DNA from: RHLJ01 sp965222205
GTDB lineage: Bacteria > Bacteroidota > Rhodothermia > Balneolales > Balneolaceae
Assembly: GCA_965222205.1 (NCBI GenBank)
Contig: OZ244932.1
Location: 124,001 to 188,000, forward strand
Direction: 5' to 3'
Length of the DNA: 64,000 nt
This document shows, one piece after another, positions 24,965 to 34,446 of the stretch. The notes beneath the pieces were generated by a model. It was not told the DNA's origin and did not search any database. It saw nothing but the letters and a program-made list of their open reading frames with translations. A program made the position numbers and the translations under genes. Position 1 is the first letter of the stretch. Each line of letters opens with the position of its first letter.

Positions 24965-25145
24965 CACATGATTTTATTCTGATTTTTTTAAAATAGTCTG
25001 TAAAAAAAGAATTAATTAATAAAATTTTCAAGATCTAAAGTATATAATTCTGCGAGTAAGTCTAATGATTCTCTTCGACCATTTGCGTCTTTTCCCGTCA
25101 GCCGACCGATCGGTTTCTGCTTGTTTGAGATAGGTTCCTAATAAA

Positions 25146-25214
25146 GTCATTCCTGCGAAGGCAGGAATCCAGAGTTACTAAAAAGCTCCATATCCTCTAT
25201 TTCGCAGGGATGAC
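25146..25214. repeat. Short palindromic element with GTCATYCTG ends
   Basis: GTCATTCCTGCGAA at 25146-25159 faces an inverted TTCGCAGGGATGAC at 25201-25214 (one mismatch). The left part also contains an inner hairpin CCTGC/GCAGG. The ends resemble those of the element at 22784-22859, suggesting one family of miniature repeats. It lies about 40 bases past the stop of the tricorn-like protease gene and could also serve as its 3' hairpin. Confidence 0.65.
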
Positions 25215-25254
25215 TGATATGAAATCTCACTGCTCAAGTTTTTAGGTTTTTCTA

Positions 25255-28200
25255 TTACTCCTGTAATTGCTGCAATGCCAGTTCTATCGCTTTAGTCAAC
25301 TGAGGGTCGCTTCCTTCTAGCCGATCTTTAAAGTTATTATGTATTTCAACATCAGGGGCAACTCCAGTTCTTTCCAGATTAGCACCGTCTAGGGAATAAA
25401 CACCCACTTTAGGAAGACGATAAAATGAACCATCTACTAAACTTTTCCCTGAAGTAAAAATGATCCAGCGATAGGTTTCTGTTCCAACTACCGTACCAAG
25501 GCCAAGTTCTTTAAATCCTGCGGTAGTAACCTCAGCATCACTAAGCGTTTGCTCATTGATCATCAAAATTATGGGCTTATCTGCTGGATTAAAGTTAGAC
25601 TGTCCGGTCATTTTTCCTTCTCTGTATTTCCACTGGGCGTACTTTCTTTGAGAAAGGAAGCGTAACACATCGTCATGTACATTCCCACCGGTATTGTATC
25701 TCAGATCGAAGATCAAGGCGTCTCTGTTGTAAGCTTCGGATGTCATTTCAAGGAGGAAGCTTTGTAGTTGTCCACCGCCCATATTTTTCATGTGCACATA
25801 AGCCACACGTTTGTCAGTTTGCTCATCAACCATACGTTGATTGGTGTCCACCCATTCGTCGTAAAGATCCGTCCGGGTAGAAAAATAGGATACAGGGTGA
25901 ACATTCACATCAAATGTATCACGTCCGCGTTTAAATGTGAGCATTAATTCTTCCTGCATAGTTGGGAAAGAGAAATATGATTCTCTGTTTCCGTTCTTGT
26001 CAATAGCTACTCCTTCAACAGCTACTAATTCGTCTCCGGCTTGGATGTTTTTTCCTGAGACATCAAGAGGCCCTCTTCTCACAATTGATGCAACTTTAAA
26101 AGGATCATCATTCTCAAAAAGCAACCCTACTGAAAGAGTAGTGGTGGAGTGAAATTCATTTTCCTCGGCCCCATTAGAATTGAACCCTAGATGTGAAGAA
26201 TTCAGCTCTCCAAGCATATCGTTATTCATTCTTCTGAAATCCGCTCTGTTGGTAACGTATGCTAGATAAGAGCGATACCGATCTCTGATATTTTCCCAAT
26301 CTATGCCGTGAAACGTTTCATTGTAGAAGTTTTCCTCCATATTTGCCCAGAACTCTTCAAACATCTGGTGAAACTCATCGTTCAAATTTCGCTGGAAAGA
26401 ATACTCTGTTTCAATTTTGGTCGCTTTCGCTGATGCAGCATCAATTTTATAAATTGAACCTCTTCCAATCGCATAAGCTTTACCTTCGGAGACGGTCACA
26501 AACCGAACCTGATTAATGCCTTCTATTTTGGAGGTTTTTGGTTGTTCAAAGGGTTGGTGAGTAGTTACGTAGAGCGCTGTATTTCCTTCGTCATGATTAC
26601 TTGAATATAAAACCATAGTTTTATCACCATCCTGCAAAACAACGCTTACAAACTGATTCCCAAATCGTTCGCCAACCGGTTCAGCCCTTTCCATAATCCG
26701 ATCGGTATTAATGGTGATTTCAAGCGGCTCTTCACCCAAGTCATCTTTTTCTTCTGATTCGTCTGGTTCTTCAAAAAGCTCATCAAATTTTTGGGATTTG
26801 AAAGGATCTTCAAATCTATCTAAGGGTAGCCTGAACAAGTCAAAATTACTTGATCCACGGGGATAAGTGGGAGTTGTTCGGGTTGTAGAATAATAAATGT
26901 ATTTACCATCCGGTGACCAAAAAGGGGCAAGCTCAGAAACACCGGTTCTGGTCAGATTAGTTATCTCTTTACTCTCAATATGATAGACAAATATATCCTG
27001 TTCAAAATCTCTTTTCGCGTTGTAAAGAAGGTACTCATCATTGGGAGAGAAATAAGGCTGTGTGTTCTGGAACCCCCAGAATTCATCTTTTACAACCGTT
27101 TCGCTTTCGAAAGATTCCAGATCAATGATTCTTAATTCGTCTCTCCCGCTATGATACACTGCTTTCGATCGGTCAGAGTTCACTTCAATATTTCGATTAT
27201 TCTGATCATCCGAAGTATGTTGTTTTTCTTCTCCGGAACCATCCGCAGAGATGGTGAACAGGTTCTGATATCCGTTTAACGTCTGATTGAAAAGAAGGGT
27301 TTTATTGTCGTTAAGCCATTTAACCTCAAGAACCCTACCCATGCTCGAAGTTTTTATCTGATTAATAAATTTTCCATCCAGATCAGATACAAATAATTCT
27401 CCACGGGAGATAAACGCCATTTTTTTGCCATCAGGAGAAACATCCAAACCGGTTACATTCCCACTTACATCAAAACTTTGGCTTTTGGTTAATGTATTAT
27501 TCTGAAATATCGAAATCGGGACAAGGCGACTTTCGCCCGAAGCTATGTCATAAGTATAAATTTGGTATTCTTTTTCGAATACTATGGTTTGGCCATTTGC
27601 GCTAACCTTTGGATATCTTACCGAGGTTGTAAAAGAAGTGAGTTGCTCTTTCTCTCCGTTCTTCAACGTATACAGGTTATACTCCTCGTTAAATTCATCC
27701 GAAACAAAGTATAGGTTTCCGCTTTTATCTAAACTGGGCCACAAGTCTTTTCCTTCCCAACTCGTGAGCTCTGTATAAGTTTCCGTATCAGAATTATAAG
27801 ACTTGATATCAGGATTGAATGCCCCTTTATACCCCTTTCTTTGAGGAAAGTTGAAACTTTCCCAGGACTCATTAAAATAGAACTCGTTTCTTGATGGATG
27901 CTTGACAAGGTTATGTACGTTATTGTGATAATGATCAAACAGGCGCTTTGGAGTCCCCCCTTCAACAGAGATCGAATAGGTGCTGGTTCTGTTATAGCGA
28001 TTGGAGTTAAAGAAGAGAGTTTTTGAGTCCCAATTCCAAGAAGAAACAACATCACTACTTTGGTGAAAAGTAAGCTGAGTAATCTTTCCCCCGTTAACAG
28101 GCATTATGTAAATATCATTATTTCCATATTGATCAGATGAGAAAGCGAGCCATTTTCCATCGGGAGATATACTTGGAGAGGATTCATGGCCATCCATTCC

Positions 28201-28386
28201 AGTTAAGCGTACAGCAGTTCCTCCCTCAGCGGGGACTTTCCAAAGATCGCTTTCATAGGAAAAAATTATAGTGGAAGCATCTGGGGAAATGGAAGGAGCA
28301 GTTGTAAAACGGGGACTTTGGGAGTAGCCGAACACGATTAGGAAAAAGCTAAATAAAGCAGAAGTGAAAATCCTTTTGAAACTCAT
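25255..28386 (-). CDS. Secreted tricorn-like protease (TolB propeller, PDZ, S41 peptidase)
   Basis: The 1043-residue protein starts with a signal peptide (ALFSFFLIVFGYSQS). The first ~650 residues are beta-propeller repeats of the TolB/WD40 kind (SISPDGKWLAFSSDQYGNNDIY, WSPDGKYIYYSTTR and others). Then come a helical core domain, a PDZ domain (~780-860) and an S41 serine-protease domain. The likely catalytic residues are those of tricorn: the His in ELNSSHLGF, the Ser in NEQTLSDAEVTTAGF, and the acid near LERTGVAPDV. Such enzymes degrade peptides in the periplasm or outside the cell. Acidic, low-complexity residues (~575-590) link propeller and core. Located 80 bases after era on the same strand; co-transcription possible but functional linkage not evident. 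Confidence 0.92.
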   Translation of the reverse strand: MSFKRIFTSALFSFFLIVFGYSQSPRFTTAPSISPDASTIIFSYESDLWKVPAEGGTAVRLTGMDGHESSPSISPDGKWLAFSSDQYGNNDIYIMPVNGGKITQLTFHQSSDVVSSWNWDSKTLFFNSNRYNRTSTYSISVEGGTPKRLFDHYHNNVHNLVKHPSRNEFYFNESWESFNFPQRKGYKGAFNPDIKSYNSDTETYTELTSWEGKDLWPSLDKSGNLYFVSDEFNEEYNLYTLKNGEKEQLTSFTTSVRYPKVSANGQTIVFEKEYQIYTYDIASGESRLVPISIFQNNTLTKSQSFDVSGNVTGLDVSPDGKKMAFISRGELFVSDLDGKFINQIKTSSMGRVLEVKWLNDNKTLLFNQTLNGYQNLFTISADGSGEEKQHTSDDQNNRNIEVNSDRSKAVYHSGRDELRIIDLESFESETVVKDEFWGFQNTQPYFSPNDEYLLYNAKRDFEQDIFVYHIESKEITNLTRTGVSELAPFWSPDGKYIYYSTTRTTPTYPRGSSNFDLFRLPLDRFEDPFKSQKFDELFEEPDESEEKDDLGEEPLEITINTDRIMERAEPVGERFGNQFVSVVLQDGDKTMVLYSSNHDEGNTALYVTTHQPFEQPKTSKIEGINQVRFVTVSEGKAYAIGRGSIYKIDAASAKATKIETEYSFQRNLNDEFHQMFEEFWANMEENFYNETFHGIDWENIRDRYRSYLAYVTNRADFRRMNNDMLGELNSSHLGFNSNGAEENEFHSTTTLSVGLLFENDDPFKVASIVRRGPLDVSGKNIQAGDELVAVEGVAIDKNGNRESYFSFPTMQEELMLTFKRGRDTFDVNVHPVSYFSTRTDLYDEWVDTNQRMVDEQTDKRVAYVHMKNMGGGQLQSFLLEMTSEAYNRDALIFDLRYNTGGNVHDDVLRFLSQRKYAQWKYREGKMTGQSNFNPADKPIILMINEQTLSDAEVTTAGFKELGLGTVVGTETYRWIIFTSGKSLVDGSFYRLPKVGVYSLDGANLERTGVAPDVEIHNNFKDRLEGSDPQLTKAIELALQQLQE

Positions 28387-28466
28387 AATACCTGTTAATT
28401 AAAATTATCACAGAGTATCAAATAGGAATTAAAACCCAAAGTGGAAGGTCAAAAAAAAATGTAAAT

Positions 28467-29348
28467 TCAATACCCGAAATTTTTAACCATATTTGGATTG
28501 TCTCTCCACTTTTCGCGGACTTTCACATGTAGATCCAGAAAGACTTTCCGGTCAACAAATTCCTCAATAGATTTTCGGGCCTCGGTTCCTAATTTCTTTA
28601 TAGCACGTCCGCCTTTACCAATGATCATACCTTTCTGAGATTTTCGGTTTACAATCACTTCGGCATTGATGTAATCCAAATCTTCTCTTTCCTGATACTG
28701 GATTACTTCAACGGTAGCAGAATATGGAAGTTCTTCATGGAACTGTAAAAAAAGCTGTTCACGAATCAGTTCGGAGGCAAAAAATCGAAGTGGATGTTCA
28801 CTGAGTTCATCTTTTGGATAGAAGGGAGGGCCGGGTTTTAAAGTATCAATGATGGATTTCATCAACCCTTCCATACCAATTCCTTCCAAGGCAGATACGA
28901 AAATAGTTTCTACGAATTTAAATTTCTTATTTAGCTCTTCCTTAAGTTTTTCAACCATATCCTGACTTTTAGTATCAATCTTGTTGATTACCAGCAGTAC
29001 GGGTTTTCTGAGGTTTTTTAGCTGGTCAAATGCATAATCCGGAATGTTGTTTTCATCTGCTTCAACAATAAAGAGGATGGCGTCGGCATCTTTTTCTGCC
29101 TTCTCCACAAACCGCATCATAGCTTTTTGAAGCTCATATTTAGGGTTGATGATACCGGGAGTATCCAGAAAAATAACCTGAGCGTTTTCTTCGGAATGAA
29201 TACCCACAATTTGATGGCGCGTGGTTTGAGCTTTATGAGTAGTGATGGAAAGTTTCGTACCCAGAATCTTGTTCATAAGTGTTGATTTACCCGCATTGGG
29301 TTTACCAACAATGGCTATGTATCCTGATTTGTGTTGGGTATCACTCAT
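28467..29348 (-). CDS. era: GTPase Era
   Basis: Era is an essential GTPase that binds the 3' end of 16S rRNA and assists 30S assembly. The 293-residue protein has the G1 P-loop GKPNAGKS (15-22), the effector region HKAQTTRHQI, G3 DTPGI, G4 NKID, and a C-terminal KH RNA-binding domain with the GKGGRAIKKLGTEAR loop. Length and order are standard. The ATG overlaps the pdxJ stop by four bases (ATGA), so the two are translated from one mRNA. No functional link between the two is known. Confidence 0.98.
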   Translation of the reverse strand: MSDTQHKSGYIAIVGKPNAGKSTLMNKILGTKLSITTHKAQTTRHQIVGIHSEENAQVIFLDTPGIINPKYELQKAMMRFVEKAEKDADAILFIVEADENNIPDYAFDQLKNLRKPVLLVINKIDTKSQDMVEKLKEELNKKFKFVETIFVSALEGIGMEGLMKSIIDTLKPGPPFYPKDELSEHPLRFFASELIREQLFLQFHEELPYSATVEVIQYQEREDLDYINAEVIVNRKSQKGMIIGKGGRAIKKLGTEARKSIEEFVDRKVFLDLHVKVREKWRDNPNMVKNFGY

Positions 29349-30079
29349 TTAATATCCTTATAAATACTTATGATTTCTAAATAAGCTTTCACTGTTTTTG
29401 GGAGGCCCCAGAATAGCGATTTACTGATTAGAGCATGACCAATACTTACTTCATTTAGGTGAGGGACCACATCCAGAAAAACAGGAAGATTATCGAGATT
29501 GAGACCATGCCCGGCATTAACTTTCATACCCAGTTGATGAATTTGAACAGCGGCTTTTTTAAGTCGTTTTAATTCATTCCCCTTTTCCTCATTTGAAGAA
29601 GCATTTGCAAAAGTTCCGGTATGCAGTTCAACAGCATCACTTCCAAGTTCAAAAGCCATATTGATATCCTCAGGATTAGGATCAAGAAAGAGAGAAATAT
29701 TAATATCAGTTTCCCGAATAAATGGAAACACACGTTCCTTAAAATCATCAAACACTACGGACATATTCAGCCCCCCTTCTGTTGTGAGTTCTTCACGCCC
29801 TTCTGGAACCAGAGTACACAAATCCGGGTTCGTTTTTTTCAGGATTGTGAGCATTTCATCGGTCGCAGCCATTTCGAAATCCAGCGTGCCCTTTACGCTA
29901 TTTTTCAGAGCCTCAACATCCTGATCCAGGATATGTCTTCGGTCGCCACGTAAGTGAAATACAATGCCATTGGCACCAGCTTCTTCACAAACTTTTGCTG
30001 CTTCAGCAGGAACAGGGTATCCTTCTCCGCGAGCATTTCTGAGTGTAGCTACATGATCTATATTAACAAGTAGGTTCAT
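29345..30079 (-). CDS. pdxJ: Pyridoxine 5'-phosphate synthase PdxJ
   Basis: PdxJ condenses 1-deoxyxylulose 5-phosphate with 3-amino-2-oxopropyl phosphate to pyridoxine 5'-phosphate, the closing step of the DXP-dependent vitamin B6 route. The 244-residue TIM barrel begins MNLLVNIDHVATLRNARG, contains HLRGDRRHI, FEMAATDEML, and ends with VNAGHGLNLDN and EVSIGHALIS, all signature segments of the family. It is transcribed divergently from the NlpC/P60 gene, with 87 bases between them, and is followed by era with a four-base overlap. B6 made here would serve MetY among other PLP enzymes. Confidence 0.97.
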   Translation of the reverse strand: MNLLVNIDHVATLRNARGEGYPVPAEAAKVCEEAGANGIVFHLRGDRRHILDQDVEALKNSVKGTLDFEMAATDEMLTILKKTNPDLCTLVPEGREELTTEGGLNMSVVFDDFKERVFPFIRETDINISLFLDPNPEDINMAFELGSDAVELHTGTFANASSNEEKGNELKRLKKAAVQIHQLGMKVNAGHGLNLDNLPVFLDVVPHLNEVSIGHALISKSLFWGLPKTVKAYLEIISIYKDIK

Positions 30080-30166
30080 TCTTTTTGATTGTCTTTCCTA
30101 TCTTTCTAAAGTATTTCTTTGAAAATAGGCATTCGGTGCGTTATTTTTTAGAAACAAATTAATTGC

Positions 30167-30721
30167 ATGATTCGCAACTTTACGCTGGTACTATTATTCG
30201 GAATTTTAGCGTCCTCATGTGGAATGGTGAAGAGGGGGACTATTCCCTGGGAAGAGAGAAAAAAGAACGAAGCCATAGAAGCTGCAATTGCAGCAACAAG
30301 TGCATCGAATGAGCCTGTCAATACCAATAATGCTCGGCTTTCAAAAGGGGAAAAAGAGATTAAATCTTCTTTGGATTTAGCTTATAAAGACTGGAAAGGA
30401 GTACCGTATGTATTAGGAGGAACAGGATACAATGGGGTGGATTGCTCTTCATTTATGCAAATTGTGTTTTCCGATTACTTTGAAATTGATTTACCCCGAA
30501 ATACTCGTGAGCAAATGAAAGAAGGCTCTTCAGTTAAGAGAAATAAAATCAAGTTGGGAGATATGGTATTCTTCAAAACCGGAAGAGATTCCTATCATGT
30601 TGGGGTAATGATTAACAACGAGCAATTTCTACATGCTTCTACTAGCTCGGGTGTGATGATTTCCGGTCTGCAGGAACGATATTGGGCAGATGCATACCTA
30701 ACTACAAGAAGGATTTTGTAG
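30167..30721 (+). CDS. NlpC/P60-family lipoprotein, cell-wall endopeptidase
   Basis: The 184-residue protein has a lipoprotein signal with lipobox LASSC (Cys19) and therefore should be anchored in a membrane facing the periplasm. The C-terminal ~110 residues are an NlpC/P60 cysteine peptidase: catalytic Cys in YNGVDCSSFMQ, His in SYHVGVMI, and the third polar residue in FLHASTSSGV. Such enzymes cleave between D-gamma-Glu and DAP in peptidoglycan stem peptides, which fits the DAP-type wall inferred from MurE. No helper domain is present beyond a short linker. Single gene; the 265 bases downstream hold no gene. Confidence 0.93.
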   Translation: MIRNFTLVLLFGILASSCGMVKRGTIPWEERKKNEAIEAAIAATSASNEPVNTNNARLSKGEKEIKSSLDLAYKDWKGVPYVLGGTGYNGVDCSSFMQIVFSDYFEIDLPRNTREQMKEGSSVKRNKIKLGDMVFFKTGRDSYHVGVMINNEQFLHASTSSGVMISGLQERYWADAYLTTRRIL

Positions 30722-30986
30722 GGTTGATAGTTAGTAAAAACGAAACTCTGCTAAATGTAGGAAACTTTGCTTAACATAGCTTTTGTTATATCTGGATAAG
30801 ATATTTCTGACAATAAATAGCAACACGCATATCTGCTATTAACTGGCATCCAACAACTTACAGAACCCTAAATATCCTAAAGTTATTCTTCTCCTAAAAG
30901 ATTTTGATGTCTCATTAAAATTAAGTAGATACGTTCTTAAATTTGTGAATCGAAATAAAAGTTGGCTCGGGAAGTAAGTCGGTTAA

Positions 30987-33962
30987 ATGAGTACTAAGTT
31001 CGAAATAGAACTCTCTAAGAAGATCGCATATCTGATTGGGTTATTGACCATAACTGTGCTAATACTTTGCAATCAAGTTTTGATTCAAAAGATATTAAGT
31101 AAGCAAAAAATTGATGCCACAGTTATAAATCTTGCAGGCAGTCAGCTGCTGCTAAGCCAAAAGATAACGAAAGAAGTATTGCTGGCGCAAAGGGAGAGTT
31201 TCCCTATTAATGAGGTTAAAAATGATGTGGCTTTTTGGCAGAGAGTACATGAGGGGCTACAACAGGGAAATGAGTTATTAAGGTTGCCCCCGCTTTCAAA
31301 TCAGGATATTCAACTTCTTTTTGATGAGATAACACCCAATCTTAATGCAATTGTACATCTAATTTTGGAAGCGGCCTCCTTTCAGGATTTAGAAGCTTCG
31401 ATCCCATCAATTCTGGAAAATGAGAAAGAGTTTCTGGCTAAAATGGATAGAATCGTATCTGCTTTAAGAATTGATTCCAGGGATCAGATCCGTCGCCTGA
31501 TTCTACTTGAGATTTTATTAGCTATCGGTTCGCTTTTAATTTTGGTGGGAGAGGTTAGGTTTATATTTAAGCCGTTATATAACAAATTAGAAGAAGAGAA
31601 TGAAGAACTTAAAGAAAGGATAAAAGAACTAACACATTCTAAGGGCACACTATCTAATGAAACGCAGCGGTTTGACCTTTCAATTGAAGCAATCAATGCA
31701 GGAATCTGGGATTGGTATATACCGAATGGTTCCGAGTGGTGGTCGGACAAGTTTCATAACCTTTTGGGGTACAAGCGAGGAGAAATAACAGCTTCTTATG
31801 ATACATTTTTGAATGATTTACTTCACCCCGATGATAGAGAAAAGGTTGAAAAAGCAGTTAAAGCACATCTTGAGGAAAAGAAGAAATACAAACTCGAAAT
31901 CAGGATGAAAAACAAAAATGGAAATTACCGGTGGTATGAGACTGTAGGGCAGGCAAGTTGGGCACACAACAAAGAACCCGTTAGAATGGTGGGTTCTATT
32001 ATAGATATTGAAGAGAAAAAGCAGTTTGAAGCTCAACTAACCAGTGATGAACAAATACTGCGAATTCAAAAAGCTGAACTTGAAGAAGTGTTAACCGAAT
32101 TATCTCAGATTCAGAAAGCAGCAAAAATTGGAACCTGGGAAGTTGATTTAAATTCGAAGACCGTGCATTGGTCCGATGAGGTCTACAGGATTCATGAACT
32201 ACCTGTTGGTGCTGAAATCAAGGTTGAAGATGGAATTAACTATTACCGTGAAGATTACAGACCTGTTATCCAAAATGCTATTGAGAACGCCATTGATAAT
32301 AATGAATCCTGGAATGTAGAGTCCGTTTTAGTAACTGCAGAGGGTAATGAACTCTGGGTTAGAGCAATAGGCTTTCCTGTTTTTGAAAATGGTGAGTTAA
32401 AGGCGCTTAAAGGTCTTTTTATGGATGTAGATAGCGAACGGAGAGCCGTAGAAGAGAAGCAGAAATCAGAGCTGATATTTCGAAGTATTTTCAACAATAC
32501 ATTTAATTTTACCAGCTTGTTAAAACCGGACGGCACTCTTATTGAAACCAATAAATCCGCTCTTGATTTTGGAGGTTTTACTTTGGAAGAGGCTAAAGGG
32601 CGAAACTTTGCAGAGGTTCTATGGTGGACATTAAGTGAAGAGATTAATAAGCGCTTGAGAGAATCGATCAAAAAAGCAGCCTCAGGGAAGTTTGTTCGTT
32701 ATGATGTAGATATAGTTGGAGTAGGTGAAAAAGTTATTACGATAGATTTCTCGATGTCGCCAATTTTTGATGAAGAAGGAAATGTGATATATCTGGTTTC
32801 GGAAGGAAGAGATATAACTGATAGAAAAAAATTATCAAAACAACTAGAGTTAAGTGAGCGGCAGTTAAAAACTTTTATTAGCCAAGCCCCTGTAGCAGTT
32901 GCCATGCTGGACAAAAAAATGAATTATATAGCTGTAAGTAACAAATGGTTTGAGGAATATGGAATTAAGGAGGCTGATATCATAGGAAAATCTCACTATG
33001 ATGTTTTTCCTGAAATCCGAAAAATGCCTAAGTGGCTGGAAGATCACAACAAGGTGCTTTCCGGAGAAGAGTTATCAAACCACAAAGATAGGTTTGTTAG
33101 AGAGGGTGGCGCTGTGCAATGGATAAGCTGGAAACTTTTACCATGGTACGATGAGCCAGATGAAGTAGGCGGGATGATTATGTATACCGCCGATAGGACC
33201 AATGAGGTTAAATATCAGGAACAACTTCAAAACCTTAATGAAGTACTTGAACACCAGGTTCAGATACGAACTGAGGAACTAAACAAGGCTAATGAAGAAC
33301 TCGAAGCATTTAGTTATTCAGTTTCTCATGATTTAAGGGCTCCGCTTAGGTCTATAAACGGGTTCGCTGATATTTTAGAAGAAGATTTTCATGATAAGTT
33401 AGGTGAAGAGGGGCAGAGATTGGTTGGAATTATAAAATCTAGTGGAATTAGAATGGGGGCTTTGATTGACGATATTTTAGAATTTGCCCGATTGGGCAGA
33501 AAAGAGTTGAAAAAAGGGGATATTGATATGGATATGATTTTTAGTGAGGTAGCTAGAGAGAGCAGCAGGTCTTACCCCGCGTTGAACATTAATTTTGAAA
33601 AGAAAGAATTGCCCCATATAAAAGGAGATCTAACTTTAATCAAACAAGTAGTAACTAACCTGATATCAAACGCGGTTAAATATTCATCTAAAAAAGAACG
33701 AATTGATATCCATGTTTCTTCAACAAAAAAAGATGGATATATAGTGTTTGAGGTAAAAGACAATGGCGTGGGTTTTGACATTAAATACCATGATAAACTA
33801 TTTGGGGTGTTCGAAAGACTACATTCGGCAAACGAGTTTGAAGGAACCGGAGTAGGTCTGGCAATAGTTAAGCGAATCATAATGAGACATGGTGGCGAGA
33901 TTTGGGCAGAAAGTGAGCTTGGAAAAGGTTCAGTTTTTTACTTTTCTTTTCCGTTAGAATAA
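30987..33962 (+). CDS. Membrane multi-PAS sensor histidine kinase
   Basis: The 991-residue protein has two membrane helices (~15-33 and ~165-185) flanking a periplasmic helical domain with LAGSQLLLSQKITKEVLLA, reminiscent of the PilJ/NarX-like type IV pili sensing domain. A coiled coil and several PAS domains follow, some with their PAC tail (KNKNGNYRWYETVGQ, RDITDRKKL). The kinase core shows the H-box FSYSVSHDLRAPLRSINGFADIL, the N-box VVTNLISNAVKYS, VKDNGVGFD and GTGVGLAIVKRI, all intact. The group resembles phytochrome-type kinases. Twelve bases downstream lies a CheY-like regulator and then a REC-GAF protein, so it heads a three-gene signalling operon. The ligand is unknown. Confidence 0.93.
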   Translation: MSTKFEIELSKKIAYLIGLLTITVLILCNQVLIQKILSKQKIDATVINLAGSQLLLSQKITKEVLLAQRESFPINEVKNDVAFWQRVHEGLQQGNELLRLPPLSNQDIQLLFDEITPNLNAIVHLILEAASFQDLEASIPSILENEKEFLAKMDRIVSALRIDSRDQIRRLILLEILLAIGSLLILVGEVRFIFKPLYNKLEEENEELKERIKELTHSKGTLSNETQRFDLSIEAINAGIWDWYIPNGSEWWSDKFHNLLGYKRGEITASYDTFLNDLLHPDDREKVEKAVKAHLEEKKKYKLEIRMKNKNGNYRWYETVGQASWAHNKEPVRMVGSIIDIEEKKQFEAQLTSDEQILRIQKAELEEVLTELSQIQKAAKIGTWEVDLNSKTVHWSDEVYRIHELPVGAEIKVEDGINYYREDYRPVIQNAIENAIDNNESWNVESVLVTAEGNELWVRAIGFPVFENGELKALKGLFMDVDSERRAVEEKQKSELIFRSIFNNTFNFTSLLKPDGTLIETNKSALDFGGFTLEEAKGRNFAEVLWWTLSEEINKRLRESIKKAASGKFVRYDVDIVGVGEKVITIDFSMSPIFDEEGNVIYLVSEGRDITDRKKLSKQLELSERQLKTFISQAPVAVAMLDKKMNYIAVSNKWFEEYGIKEADIIGKSHYDVFPEIRKMPKWLEDHNKVLSGEELSNHKDRFVREGGAVQWISWKLLPWYDEPDEVGGMIMYTADRTNEVKYQEQLQNLNEVLEHQVQIRTEELNKANEELEAFSYSVSHDLRAPLRSINGFADILEEDFHDKLGEEGQRLVGIIKSSGIRMGALIDDILEFARLGRKELKKGDIDMDMIFSEVARESSRSYPALNINFEKKELPHIKGDLTLIKQVVTNLISNAVKYSSKKERIDIHVSSTKKDGYIVFEVKDNGVGFDIKYHDKLFGVFERLHSANEFEGTGVGLAIVKRIIMRHGGEIWAESELGKGSVFYFSFPLE

Positions 33963-33974
33963 AAGGATTGATAA

Positions 33975-34424
33975 ATGAGTATAAAGGATAATAAAACAGT
34001 AGAAATTTTATTGGTTGAAGATAATGATCAGGACGCAGAATTAGCTATTCGCTCATTAATGAAAAGTAATGTTGCAAATGATATTGTTCGTTTAACTAAT
34101 GGAGAAGAGGCGCTGGAGTTTATCTTTGGTGAAGGAAAGTACAAGTACCGAAGTACTGGAAATCAACCCAAAGTAGTTTTCCTGGATCTTAAAATGCCCA
34201 AGGTAGATGGGCTCGAGGTTTTAGAAGCCGTAAGAGCTCAAGAAGAGACCAGAAATCTGCCAATAGTAATATTAACCTCTTCTAAAGAAGAAAATGACGT
34301 TGCCAGAAGTTATAGATTGGGAGCCAATAGCTATGTTGTTAAACCCGTTGAATTTGCCAGCTTTGCAAAAACAGTACGTAAAATTGGAAGGTATTGGGTA
34401 CTTCTAAATCAAAGACCGGAATAG
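33975..34424 (+). CDS. Single-domain response regulator (CheY/Rcp1-like)
   Basis: The 149-residue protein is one receiver domain without an output domain. The acidic pocket is EDND near the N-terminus, the phospho-acceptor Asp is in VVFLDLKMPKVDG, and the conserved Thr and Lys are in ILTSSKE and YVVKPV. The insert FGEGKYKYRSTGNQP between beta-2 and beta-3 is typical of the Rcp1 type that pairs with phytochrome-like kinases, in line with the upstream gene. Without an output domain it probably acts by protein contact or passes phosphate on, for example to the Hpt protein at 39538. Confidence 0.93.
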   Translation: MSIKDNKTVEILLVEDNDQDAELAIRSLMKSNVANDIVRLTNGEEALEFIFGEGKYKYRSTGNQPKVVFLDLKMPKVDGLEVLEAVRAQEETRNLPIVILTSSKEENDVARSYRLGANSYVVKPVEFASFAKTVRKIGRYWVLLNQRPE

Positions 34425-34446
34425 CTATGGTAACCACTAAAAGATT

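Noticed and set aside
27729..28055. 108-codon frame inside the tricorn-like gene
   Set aside because: Same strand but another frame of a well supported gene; shadow.
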